The position numbers and the translations under genes were made by a program. From Entophlyctis helioformis (lineage: Eukaryota; Chytridiomycota; Chytridiomycetes; Chytridiales; Chytriomycetaceae), in contig JAHLKH010000015.1 in the NCBI GenBank assembly GCA_025526915.1, positions 62,001 through 126,000 of the forward strand: a DNA stretch of 64,000 nt. Direction: 5' to 3'. The notes below the pieces were generated by a model. It was not told the DNA's origin and searched no databases. It saw only the letters and a program-made list of their open reading frames with translations. Below, piece by piece: positions 12,501 through 22,878 of this stretch. Numbering within the stretch: the first letter of the stretch is position 1; the number at the start of each line of letters is the position of its first letter.

Positions 12501-13199
12501 AGCAGCAGGCTCTGGGACGGGAGCAGTCATCTTCTTGGCAAAGCGAGGGACGGCGTTGATGTCGTCGCGCTTTCGGTGAGGCTCAAACAGCATGTATCCG
12601 CGCTCGTTGAAGGTGATGGCGGGAACGTTGTTGACGGCCAGCTCGAAGCGGAAGGGGTTTGGGCGGATCGTGAGGACGTTTGGCAGCGGCGATCCCGCGG
12701 CGCCGTTGGGGCCAAAGCGCACGCGGACCTCGTCCTTGGACACGGCGTCCTTTGCAAACGAGATGGACGCGAGGCCGTCGCCGGCCGAGTTCAAGCCAAA
12801 GGTGGCGGCGCCAGAGTAGCGGGGGAACAGCGGGTCGCGCTCGTCGACGAGCAGCCGCACAACGCCGTTCTTGAGAAAGTGGAAGTTGACGGTGAAGACG
12901 TCGGTGGGCTCGAGGCCCATGAGCTGGGCAGAGATGCGGCCGGCCGCCTCGTCGAGCACGAGCGACGACGGCACGAACGAGTAGGTTGTGTTTTCGGTGG
13001 CGGCACGGTCGACGAGGTCGGCGTATGCGCGCTGGCGGGTGCAGAAGCCCGACTGTGCGCAGGTCTTGAAGTCGTGCTGCTTGACCATGGCGACGGGCTG
13101 CAGCAGCAGGAGCGCGGCGGCGAGCAGCAGCAGCCAGACGTGCGAGGCGGCGGCAGCGGCGGCGAAAGGAGCGTTGGCGTGACTGCCCAGCCGAGCCAT
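9596..13199 (-). CDS. GANAB: glucosidase II alpha subunit (GH31)
   Basis: Eight exons: 12341-13199, 12171-12267, 11905-12104, 11424-11832, 11206-11332, 10703-11125, 10033-10610, 9596-9970, about 1,022 aa. This ER enzyme trims the two inner glucoses of N-glycans in the calnexin cycle. Seen: a hydrophobic N-terminal signal sequence, [55 protein letters not shown], the catalytic [15 protein letters not shown], and [15 protein letters not shown]. The frame slips by one base at a T4 run, 11986-11989 (A4 on the coding strand), inside exon 3; adding one A restores the conserved frame. The intron 11833-11904 has a GC donor. Confidence 0.93.
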
Positions 13200-13225
13200 C
13201 TGATCTTGTCTGTAGACAAGTGATA

Positions 13226-14936
13226 ATGCTGACGTTAAGAGCGGCCGCCGTGCAGGGCCGTGCGAGAGCCGCTGTGCTTGCTGCGTGCGCTTCCGCCACC
13301 AGTGCCACTACTGCAACTACCACCACCACCACCACCAGCAGCATCACCACCGCTGCTGCAACGGCCTGCTCGCCCACGGCCATGGCTGCATTCGCCCACC
13401 AGCGCTCGTTCTCGGCTGCGGCCTCTCGCAGCCCGGCTCTTTTTGCTGCTCGCTCGCCTGCTCGCGGTCTCGGTCTGGGTCTCGCTGCTGCCGGCCAGAA
13501 GCAGCCGGCCAGACGAGCATTCTCGCTGTGGCCGTCGGGCGGCATTCTGATTCCCGCTGCCAAGACCGTTGCTCCTGCAGACGCTCTGGGTGCACCTGCT
13601 GCTGCGACCGCTGCCAACGAGTCTGCACCAACTGCCGCCGCTGCCGCTGCTTCAGATGCGACCGCCAGTTCAAGTGCCAATGCTGCTGCCAATGCTGCTC
13701 CTGAGCCGGCTGCTGCTGCAGTCGTCAATGCAACAGAGCCTGCATCGGCTGCCGCATCGGCTGCTGCTGCGAATGCTGCACCGGTGGCGGATGCATCCGT
13801 TGCGGCTGTCTCGGACGCCGCTGCATCTGCGGTGCCCGAAGGCACGAGTCTGGGCGAGGCGCTGATCTCGGAGCCTGTGCTCACGGCCATCACCCAGTGG
13901 GGCGACCTCAAGCTGCTCGGTCTGGCCAACAGCAACCCTGTCGGATGGACGCAGTCGCTCACCGAGCTCATCTTTGTCTACACGGGTCTGCCGTGGTGGG
14001 CCACGATCGTCGTGGCGACCATCGCCATCCGTCTGTTGCTGCTGCCGCTGACGCTCAAGGCCCAGCGCGCAACCACCAAGCTCGCCAACCTCCGTCCCAT
14101 TACCGACCCGATCCAGCAGGAGATGGTCCGCCTCCGCGGCCAGGGCGACAAGATGGGATCGCAGGCTGCGGCCAAGAAGATGTTTGACATTTACGCCGCC
14201 AACAAGGTGTCGCCGTTCTCGGCCATCTGGGGTCTGGCTCAGGCTCCCGTCTTCATTTGCTTCTTCATGGGCATCCGCGGCATGGCCCAGCACCCCGTTC
14301 CCGGATTTGAGACGGGTGGCTTTGGATGGGTGACGGATCTGACTGTTTCGGATCCCACGTACATCCTCCCTATTCTGTCGACGATCGGCATGCTTATTGC
14401 CATGGAGGTGGGATTGACATGAGGGGCTGTTCTTTAACAGTCGGTGGACGTGCATGGACTGACATGGTGATGCGCAATCGCGTTTTGGCAGGCCGGTGCT
14501 GCTGCCGGTGCTGCTGCTGGCGGCCAGACGCAGACGACCAAGAACATCATTCGCGCCGTGGCAATTCTCACTACTCCGTTGCTTGCCGGCATGCCAGCGG
14601 TCAGTGCCTTGCTCTCAACGCTGCCGCCTTGTCTGTATACCATTGTGCTCAGAGGCTGACGTGTTTGGTGCCCAGGCCGTGTTCATGTACATCATTGCAA
14701 GTACCTATATGACGCTGCCGCAGATCTATCTGCTGAACCTGCCGGCCGTGCGCAAGCTGCTCAACCTCGAGACTGTGCAGCACACTCTGCCTCCCAAGGC
14801 CGGTGGCATCACCGCTGTCCGCCCCATCTCGGTCACCGAGGCTGCCAAGGCTGTTCGCCTTGTCAAGAAGGATCTCTCGTCCCCCGTTCTCAATGTCGCA
14901 TCGTCGCGCTCTGCTTCGTCAACCCCCAACAACTAA
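13226..14936 (+). CDS. OXA1: mitochondrial inner-membrane insertase OXA1 (YidC family)
   Basis: Three exons, 13226-14407, 14492-14599 and 14676-14936, up to 516 aa. OXA1 inserts mitochondrially made and some imported proteins into the inner membrane. The long N-terminus is Ala/Arg/Ser-rich and can act as a presequence. A second in-frame ATG at 13382 (MAAFAHQRSF) is an equally good start. The YidC core begins near residue 245: WWATIVVATIAIRLLLLPL, KKMFDIY, NKVSPFSAIWGLAQAPVFI, and later hydrophobic segments. Only 26 bp separate its first ATG from that of the divergent glucosidase II gene. Confidence 0.88.
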
Positions 14937-15046
14937 GCAGGCGACCGGCTGCGCTCTTGCCGCTCCAATGAATTCATTTCCTGTTCAAGCAAGCCAAGCT
15001 GGCCGCAGACAACATGCAACGGGCATTTGATGGAATGTCGACATGA

Positions 15047-15757
15047 TCACAGACGCACAACCGGGAACTTTGGTGCACTGGCAGCGCGCATCGCGGGCTT
15101 CTCGGCCATGTCCTTGAGCCGCGCGACAGACCGCTCAAACGCCTGCTCGGACTCCTTCTCGATCCAGTACCTGTAAAACGGGGCAGCCCAGCCGGACACG
15201 ACCACGCCCATCACGAGCACCACGCCGGACCCGTCGACCGTCGGACGCGAAAAGTCCCAGAACCAGTGGGTCAGAGCGCCAGTGAGCTGGACATCTGTGC
15301 AGCACGTCTCGTCAGCCCGCCTCGTCACTCGCAACCCACGCCACCACGTATCCAACTCATCAGGCAAGCCAGGGCAGTGTCGGCCGTAACTCACCATACG
15401 CAAAGTACTGGTTGGGCTCGAGATCGACCAGGGTGAACTCGAACACACCACGCTCCTTCATGTCCAGCTTGCCCTTGGCGCCGTCCTGGACACCTGCGTC
15501 TGGATCGTCCAGGCTTGACGAGACGAGACCGTCGTCCCATGTCGGCCATGATGCCACATTGGACAAGATCTCCCACAGACGTTCTGGTGGCTCGCGGACG
15601 TGAGTTTGGCTTGAGGCAGAGTGGGAGTGGGAGAGGGAGAGGGACAGAGGGAGAGGGACAGCTTGTGCGCACCTGGGTGGGCGTAAATGTCGATGGAGCG
15701 CTGGGCAGTCCACGACGAGGTGGCGACGGCAGAGAGGGACGACGAGCAGCACGACAT
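15047..15757 (-). CDS. SRPBCC (START-like) lipid/ligand-binding protein
   Basis: Three exons, 15673-15757, 15395-15583 and 15047-15294, encode 173 aa. The pattern RSIDIYAHPERLWEILSNVA, a WPTWDDGL loop, and GALTHWFWDFSRP followed by a long C-terminal helix (ESEQAFERSVARLKDMAE) is the polyketide cyclase/dehydrase-like fold that binds hydrophobic ligands. No more specific function can be assigned. Only one in-frame ATG is available for the first exon, and the splice joins were chosen because they close the first helix of the fold. Confidence 0.65.
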
Positions 15758-15886
15758 GGGGGAGCTAAAGAGTCTTGCTTCGATAGGCTTTTGCAATGCG
15801 ACGGTGAGTTGTGATCGGGCAGCATACAAGATCCGGCTGGCGGAGAAATAGACGTTTATGGATGGTGGGCTGTAAAAGAGACACGT

Positions 15887-17724
15887 TCACTGGTGCACAA
15901 GGGAGATGGGCATGCCAGACGCATCGAGGAACGACTGGAATGTTTGGCCATGGATGTCGACCTTCTTGCGGTACTCGACTGCCCGCGTCATGGGGATGTG
16001 GACAAAGTGGTTGTGCATCATGCCGACAATGAGCGAGGTCTTGCCGGCCATGGCGGCATGGACGGCCATCTGGCCAAGCTGCAGAGCAAAAATAGCGTCC
16101 GAGGGCACGGCGACGGCTGCACGGATCGTGTAGCTGGGGTCAATGTACTTGATCGTGTGCTGTTGAGCCAGTAGACCATGGATGCAGTAGAGTCAGCGTC
16201 ACTCTGGCTGGGCTGCCCATTGCATAGCAAGACAATGCGCTGCCAATGCATGCATACCTCGACGTTGAGAGCATTGAGCCGCTTGGACAGCTCCTTCTTG
16301 AGGAACACGCCAACGTCTGCAAAAACAGAGTTTCCAGACGCATCCTTGCCGAGGTTGCCCGTCTGGCATAGCTCCTGGCCAGCACCCTCACTGATCACAA
16401 TCATGCAGTGCGACCGTTTCTCGAAGCGGTCGAGCACCTCGCTGTCACCACGAGCAACACGTCAGCCGTCCATGCCGCGTCCATCCAGCCACTCACAAGG
16501 TCACGCACCTGACAATCGAGTCCATCGTGAACTTGGTCTCGGGCAGGAGCAGCATGTTGACATCGCCCGACGCCAGCGAAGCGTGCAGGGCAATAAATCC
16601 ACTCTCGCGGCCCATGAGCTTGACAATACCCAAACCGTTGCGTGCAGATCGCGCTTCTTCGTGACCCGCCTTGATCGCCTCTTGCGCGAGTGCGACAGCC
16701 GTCTCAAACCCAAACGTGCGCTCCACATAGCAGATATCGTTGTCAATGGTCTGCCATAAGTAGGAGTTGGTGAGTGTGACGTTGTTGGTGGCCAGCAAAC
16801 GACCCGATGAGAGAGGTGGAGACGTGGTAGCATGCATACCTTTGGGACGCCAATGACGGAAATGTTGAGGTTGCGACGCACGACTTCCTCTGCGATTGCC
16901 ATGGCACCACGCTGTGTGCCGTCGCCACCGATCGTGAAGAGCATGTTGACGCCGAGCTTGACCATGTAGTCGACCATGACACCAATCGGCTGCGGACCGC
17001 GCGATGAGCCCAGGATGGTGCCGCCAAACTGGTGAATGTCTCGCACAGAGTGCGGCGTGAGCTCAATGATGCTCTGTGAGTGGCGGATTCAAGGCGTGGT
17101 GTCAGTGGCGAGGTGGCTATCTGACGGTTGGCTCGTGGCAGCGCAAACGGAGACTGGAGACACCGCACCGACAAGTCTGGGTTGAGGCCCTCGTAGCCAA
17201 ACTTGAAGCCAATGACACGCGATGCGCCGTATCTGTAGGTGAGCGTGTTGACAATGGACCGGATGACGTTGTTGAGAGCAGGGCACAGGCCGCCGCACGT
17301 CTAGAGTGCAGAGAGCAGGCCGGCCATGGTGGCCGTGTCAGTGGGGGGTCGTTTGGCAATGGCACGCCAGCAGACGACCATCCAACGCACCACGATGCCA
17401 GCAACGACGTTCTCGGGCTTGAAGAAGATCGATTGGCGAGGGCCGGCCTTTTCGAGAACCGCCAGGGTCGAGTTGTCGCTGCTGCGCGCCAGAGAAACGG
17501 CCAGCCGGCGTCAGATGGTGGGGTGAGTGGAGGAGCACTGGCTTGCGGAGCGGTGCAACTCACCTGGCCGAGCTGCCCGCAACAGGCGAGCCAGATGCCG
17601 ACGACACGGTGGGGTTGAGCAGCAGCACGTCATCGTCGGTTGTGAACTTGACCGACGGAATGGGCGACGGGAGAGTGGCAGCGCCGAGCGACTGAATCTC
17701 CCAGCCAGTCTTAAGTTGAGTCAT
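15887..17724 (-). CDS. 6-phosphofructokinase, single-domain plant/protist type
   Basis: Seven exons: 17564-17724, 17391-17481, 17169-17300, 16840-17073, 16509-16750, 16258-16441, 15887-16159, giving 438 aa. It phosphorylates fructose-6-phosphate in glycolysis. Seen: [35 protein letters not shown] (Gly after GGD points to ATP rather than pyrophosphate), [19 protein letters not shown], and EGAGQELC. This layout matches plant PFKs and protist homologues, not the duplicated 80-100 kDa PFK of animals and Dikarya. Whether the donor is ATP or pyrophosphate needs an assay. Confidence 0.88.
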
Positions 17725-18135
17725 GGTGGTGGTTGTGGTGGTCGTGGTGGTTGTTGTGGTGGCTGTTGTGGTGGTGGTTGTTGTGCAGGTGAATGGCTCG
17801 CCTTTGTAGGTGCTGGGCTGAGATGGAGGCGACGACGTGAACCACGATGACTCAGGCTGCCGTCACTGATCAGATTGATGCGATTAGTGGCGGCTGTGGC
17901 CGTGACAGCCCAGCAAGCGGCGGCTGTCAGCAACAACAACGGCGACTGCGACAAGTGCCGTGACGGCCAGCCAGCGCAAGAAACGTGGACAGCACCGGCA
18001 CGAACAGCACCAACCAGCTGCTGCTGTTGGCGGCGGATCAACCAAGAGATGGTGGTATGAATGCGCATCAGATTTCATTGCTGTTGTGTGGAGGTTGCAG
18101 GGTTGTGTGCTTGGGGTCGCAGGCAGACGGCATGT
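17725..18135. other. gene-free gap with TGG/TTG triplet repeat
   Basis: The first 65 bp after the phosphofructokinase ATG (17725-17790) are imperfect TGG/TTG/TCG triplets on the plus strand, lying in its promoter region. The rest of this 411-bp gap shows no gene or motif I recognise. Confidence 0.5.
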
Positions 18136-20182
18136 TTACTTCTTGAGCACGCCAATGACGGTCTCGGGTGCGTACTTTTCAACAACCTCGGGCTTGTGCA
18201 TCATGTTGAACTCCTCGGTCGCGTCGCGGCCAGCGTAGATCATGATGGCCTTCTTGCCACCGGGGTGGTCGGCAAGGAAGTTGGTCACGTCGAGAACCTG
18301 GCCGTTGACAACGACCCAGCAGTCCTTCTCGGTCTTGTGCTTGGCAACCTCCTCGAGGGAGATCTCGCGCTTGCCAGCAGGAGCAGCAGCGGCGGCAGCA
18401 GCAGCAGGGGCAGCCTCCTCGGCAGCGGGGGCAGCGGCAACGGCAGCAGCAGGAGCACCGCCCTCGCCATAGGCAACCGTCACATTGACACCACCAACCG
18501 AGATGGTGACGGGGGCAAGGTGGCCGGTGACGGCACCAAGACGGCGCTGGGCAGTGAGCTGGCTAAGCTGGTAGGCAGCAGCAGAGGCACCGGCAACACG
18601 ACCGTAGACGACACAACCGAGGAGCGAGGAGCCACCAAGACGGTTGGCGCCGTGCACACCGCCAGCCATCTCACCGCAGGCAAAGAGACCGGGGATGGGG
18701 CCGTTGGGGCTGAGGGCACGCGACTGGTCGTCGATCTGGACACCGCCCATGGTGAAGTGGAGGACGGGGACGACAATGGCGACCCAGAACTCGTCGTCGA
18801 GGACAAACGGAGCGTTGTGGAAGAACTTCTTGCCAAAGGGATCGTTCTTGCTCTTGGCAATGGCGTTGTACGTCGAGAAGGTGGTCTCGATGTTCTTGAG
18901 AGGAATGCCGGCGTCCTGGGCAAAGGCAGCAGCCGACTTGTAGTGCTTCATGAGGCCGCGGCCCATGTAGTGCTTGCAGTGCCACTCAATCTCCTTGCCG
19001 GCCTTGCCGTTGAGCACCAGACGGAAGGGACCCTTGTTCTTCCACATCTGGCCGGTGACGTAGTCGCGGTGGCCAAGCTCGTCGGCGAAGCGGTTGCCGT
19101 TGACGTCGAGGAGAAGACCGCCGACACCGCGGAGAGCCTCGGCAGCAAGGAACTTGACCTTTGCGTCGGGCTCGGCGGGGTCGAGAAGGCCAGTGGGGTG
19201 GACCTGGACCTTGTCCATGTGGATGGTGTTGCCGCCAACAGCGGTGGTCATCTTGATGCCGTCACCAGTGCAGTGGTCGCCGTTGGTGGTGGGCAGGTCC
19301 CAGAGCTCGGGGCGGTACTTCTTGAGCAGCGACGTGTCCGAGAAGTCGGCAGCGTAGCCACCGGTGGCGAGGACCGTGGGGCCGTGCTCGGTGATGGTCT
19401 TGCCCTCCTTGTTGACGTACTCGACACCAACAACGGCGGAGCCGTCCATGATCAGACGCGTGACGCGGGCCTTCTTGATAATCTTGGCGCGGTTGGGCTG
19501 TGCCTTGGCAAAGTCCTCGAGCGTCTCCATGAGGGCGTAGGTGATGGTCATGCCGGGGAACTGCTCCTTGCCACGGTGGGTGCGGGGCTGCGAGTGGCCA
19601 CCAAGACGCGACACGAGCGAGAGGTCGACCTTGAACTTGTCCTGGATCCAGTCAACGGCCGAGGCGGACTGGTAGGTGAGCACCTTGGTGAGGGCAGGGA
19701 CGATCTCGGCACGGGCCGAGCGGGCCGAGTCCTCGTAGAAGATCTGGGCAGTGTCCTGTAAAGGGTTGTACGAGGGAACACGTCCAGCGTTGGGGGTCAG
19801 GTCAGCAAGAGATCCGAAGCCGCAGTCGGTGGGTCAGGGCGATCTGCACACGAGCAGCGTCGGAGGTGGGGAGGATCGGAGATGGGCCAGATGTGATTGC
19901 GCATTGGTGGAAGGGAAGGTGGGGGAAGCGAGCGTTGAAGGAGGTGGGTAGGCAAGGGCAGGCAAGGGCAGACAGGCAAGGGCGGACAGGCAAGGGCAGA
20001 CAGGAGAGGACGAGCGACGAGACGCCCGAAGAGAGAGCCCGCACGTGCTTGTGGAAGGCAGGCCGAGACATGCAGGCACGGCCGGCACGGTCGGCAGGGC
20101 AGCTGACAGCACAAGGCAAACGAACCACGTGGGAGTGGGGGGCGTGTGACACACGCTGACAAGGCGGGGGGAAGCAAGCAAG

Positions 20183-20213
<31 letters not shown>

Positions 20214-20622
20214 ATGTGCAGGGCAAGGGTGTGCGGCACTTACGGGGATGCCGAGGGCAGCCTGGGTGGTGGTGCCGGCGCCGTTGATGCCGGACGTGGC
20301 CTTGGTCGAGTTGCCTGGCGGGTGCAGGCAGCAGCGAGCGTTCAAGGTGGCACACGACAGATGCCGCGGTGGCGGGGACGAGCGTGGTGCGGTGTGGGGT
20401 TGGCGTGCAGGGAAGGCAGGCAGGCAGACGTGCAAGGGTGTGAGACGGGTGCACAGGCAGGCATGAGACAGGCGTGAGACAGGCGTGAGACAGGCGTGAG
20501 ACAGCCGCACCTCCAAGGAACGGGTTCTTGTCGAGCAGCAGCACGTTGCCGCCGCGCTCAAGCACGGTGTGCGCAGCAGAGAGACCGGCGAGACCGCCGC
20601 CAACAACAATGACCTTTGCCAT
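18136..20622 (-). CDS. soluble fumarate reductase fused to cytochrome b5
   Basis: Exons 20511-20622, 20244-20314 and 18136-19755 give 600 aa. The flavoprotein part resembles yeast Osm1/Frd1 and trypanosomatid NADH-fumarate reductases. It has the FAD dinucleotide fold VVGGGLAGLSAAH at the very N-terminus, TSGINGAGT, DKVQVHPTGL, and GEMAGGVHGANRLGGSSLL. After an Ala/Pro linker (about residues 485-520), the last 75 residues are a cytochrome b5 domain with the haem-ligand motif HPGG. The fusion suggests electron delivery from a b5 donor to fumarate. The N-terminus lacks an obvious presequence. The second intron (488 nt) is filled with GGCA/GGGCA tandem repeats. Confidence 0.92.
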
Positions 20623-20782
20623 GTGGGTGTGTGTGTGATGCGTGTGTGTGATCGCGAGGAAAACTTTGACCCCTTCTCGTCGCATCCAAGAGTGGCCACA
20701 CGGCACGTGAGGTCACATGACGGGCATCGGTGCACGGCGCGATCTGCCGTGCATCCACCGTGCATCCCTCCGTCCGCTGTCC

Positions 20783-22056
20783 ATGGCAACGCACGCCGTG
20801 TCGTCGCTGCTCGTGTTTCCCGTCAAGGGCTGCGCGCCGCTTTCGCTGTCGGCGGCCAGACTCAACGAGTGTGGGTCCGGCTCGTTTCCGCCTGCTCCCC
20901 TGCCCTCCCGTCCCGCCCCTCACCCGCCTGCTCCCCCCACCTCGCCTGCTGCAGATGGCTTCGAGTGGGACCGCTTCTGGATGCTCGCCTCGGAGATTCC
21001 CCGCACCAACAGCGGGCCAGAGACTGCCGATGCTGCCATCGACCCGCAGGCCCCGACCTTTACGCTGTGCTCGCAGAGACAGGTCCCTCGCATGGCCCTT
21101 CTGCGTCCGTCCCTCTCCCGTGCCGGCGTGCCCGCTGCAGTCCCGGCGTCTTCGCCAAGCGTCGCTGCCCCCGTCACCATCGACGTGAGACCCTACGACA
21201 CGGCCGCTGTCTTGCGTCTGTCGGACCCTGCGTCGCCGGATCTGCCGCTCGTCGTGCCTGTCCGCTCGAAGGCAGACTTGGCTGCGTCTCGCCCTGTGTT
21301 CATCAGCGTGCACGGCAAGCCCGTTGCCGGTGTCGACGAGGGCGACGAGGCCGCCGACTGGCTCTCGGCCGCTCTCGGCACTCCTGTCCGTCTCTTTGCC
21401 AAGCATCCTTCGATCGTGCGTGGTTTGGGCACAAAGCACACACCGTCGCTGGCCAAGTTTGGCCCAGGCATCGTCCCTCAGGTTTGGAACTTGCCCGCCG
21501 CTCATGTCGTGCTGATTCATCACAGCATCCGGCACTCATCAACTGTCTGCCATGACAGACGGCCTTTGCCGACGGATTCCCTTTCCTCATGCTGAGCGAA
21601 GAGTCCATCGCAGATGTCAACGAGCATCTCGTCTCAAAGAACGACCCCACACGTGTGTCGGTTCTCAACTTTAGACCCAACATCATCATCAAGGCGTCGT
21701 CCGCCGCACATGCTGTCCCTTTCATCGAGGACACCTGGATGGAAATGACCATTGGCGACGGCGATTCGGCGCTTCCGTTTGTCATTGCATCGCGCTGTAC
21801 CCGCTGCACTGTACCGTCTGTCAACCCTGAAACAGGCATCATGGGCAAAGAGCCGACTCGCATGCTGCAGTCCTATCGTCGCGTTGACCCTGGCGCAAAG
21901 TACGAGTCGTGTGTTGGCGTCAACGTCACTCATCTCGTTATTGACGGCACTGTGCGTGTTGGGGACACGATCAATGTTTTGCGCACTGGCACTCATGACC
22001 ATCGTGGAGTCTGGAACAACGGCACCATTCCTGTTCCATTCGCTGCAGCTGAATGA
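20783..22056 (+). CDS. MOSC-domain molybdenum-cofactor protein (mARC-like)
   Basis: Exons 20783-20870, 20955-21481 and 21559-22056 give 370 aa. The order is a MOSC N-terminal beta barrel (VFPVKGCAPLSL, then FEWDRFWML), then the MOSC core with PFLMLSEESIADVN, NFRPNI and SRCTRCTV, whose Cys is the expected molybdenum ligand. Proteins of this type reduce N-hydroxylated compounds with cytochrome b5 as partner. The closest match I recall is mitochondrial amidoxime-reducing component. It is divergently arranged, 160 bp from the fumarate reductase-b5 gene. The first donor (GAGT|GTGGGT) is the least certain junction. Confidence 0.85.
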
Positions 22057-22096
22057 TGCTCTCTTCTAAACTTTGAAATGAGTCCACTACCACCAC

Positions 22097-22746
22097 CGAA
22101 TCTTACGGCCATGCGCGACTTGCTGCAGCGCGACTGCATCCCTGCATCTCCTGGCGATGGCCACTATTCACTTGGACTGGATTGCTGTGCAGCCATGGCA
22201 TTAGTAGCATCATCAGACAATGCCATGTTGGGCAAACAAGTGGAGGATCTGCATTCCTCCTCAGACAGCCACGCACGATTGCTGTCAAGGCAACGTCCAG
22301 AGACGGTCGGCTGGAATGTGCAGGACAGAACACCAAACGAAGCGCGCGTCGACAGGGCCGAGACCGCTGAAGGTGCGAGAGAGGGTGACGCGGGACACGA
22401 GAGACTGGGACGCTGGGACAGGCGTGGAAGGAGAGAGTGTCAAAAAAGTGTGGCCATGGCATCTTGATGCAGATTGGCAAAAGGAGAGCGACAACGGCAG
22501 GATTTGAACCTGCGCCTTCAGAGAAGAATTGATTTCTAGTCAATCGCCTTAGACCACTCGGCCACGTTGTCCCCTTCTTGTCGATTTTGTCGACTGAAAC
22601 ACCATGTACCTTGGCTGTGAGTCAAGTGAGATGGCATCGATTTGATGAGCATTCATTGGTTCATGGTCTGCCGAGTGTGCCTCCCTCTTGTTGAATAGTG
22701 GATCAGGCTGCTTCGTTCCAAGTGCTCGCAGAGCACGCCCCACCAG
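22097..22746. repeat. partial copy of the tRNA-Ser repeat unit
   Basis: The same sequence recurs at about 24630-25277 and 33230-33878, with only scattered substitutions and small indels. It begins about 40 bp after the MOSC stop, contains one tRNA-Ser(AGA), and ends in the 68-bp motif that starts the next unit. Confidence 0.85.
22489..22571 (-). tRNA. tRNA-Ser (anticodon AGA), copy 1
   Basis: An 83-nt class II tRNA on the minus strand. The acceptor is GACAACG/CGTTGTC plus discriminator G, the A box GTGGCCGAGTGG and the B box GGTTCAAATCC. The anticodon stem ATTGA/TCAAT has loop CTAGAAA, reading AGA. It has a long variable arm and no intron, and a TTTT stop follows about 7 nt downstream. It is identical to the copies at 25020 and 33621. 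Confidence 0.93.
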
Positions 22747-22878
22747 CCACACTGTGCACCATGGCATGGCGTGTCGGTGCATGTCCCACATTCCCATGTG
22801 TTGCAATGGCACTTGTTGGACGATCGCGTCGAGTGGATCTTGTCTTCACAGCCACAAAGAGAGCAAGCGGCTGTGGCG

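Noticed and set aside
12583..13971. 462-codon minus-strand frame spanning two genes
   Set aside because: Crosses the divergent glucosidase II and OXA1 starts in the wrong frame for both; high GC explains its openness.
18061..19761. 566-codon open frame on the plus strand
   Set aside because: Antisense to the fumarate reductase gene; its composition (Gly/Val/Leu-rich) is the mirror of codon bias in that gene, and it has no domain.
19797..20789. 330-codon minus-strand frame over the fumarate reductase intron
   Set aside because: Built from GGCA/GGGCA tandem repeats in the intron; low complexity and not in frame with the gene.
22698..22878. N-terminal extension of ankyrin copy 1
   Set aside because: The frame is open but not conserved in copy 2, and it covers LINE-like repeat sequence; kept only as a possible alternative start.
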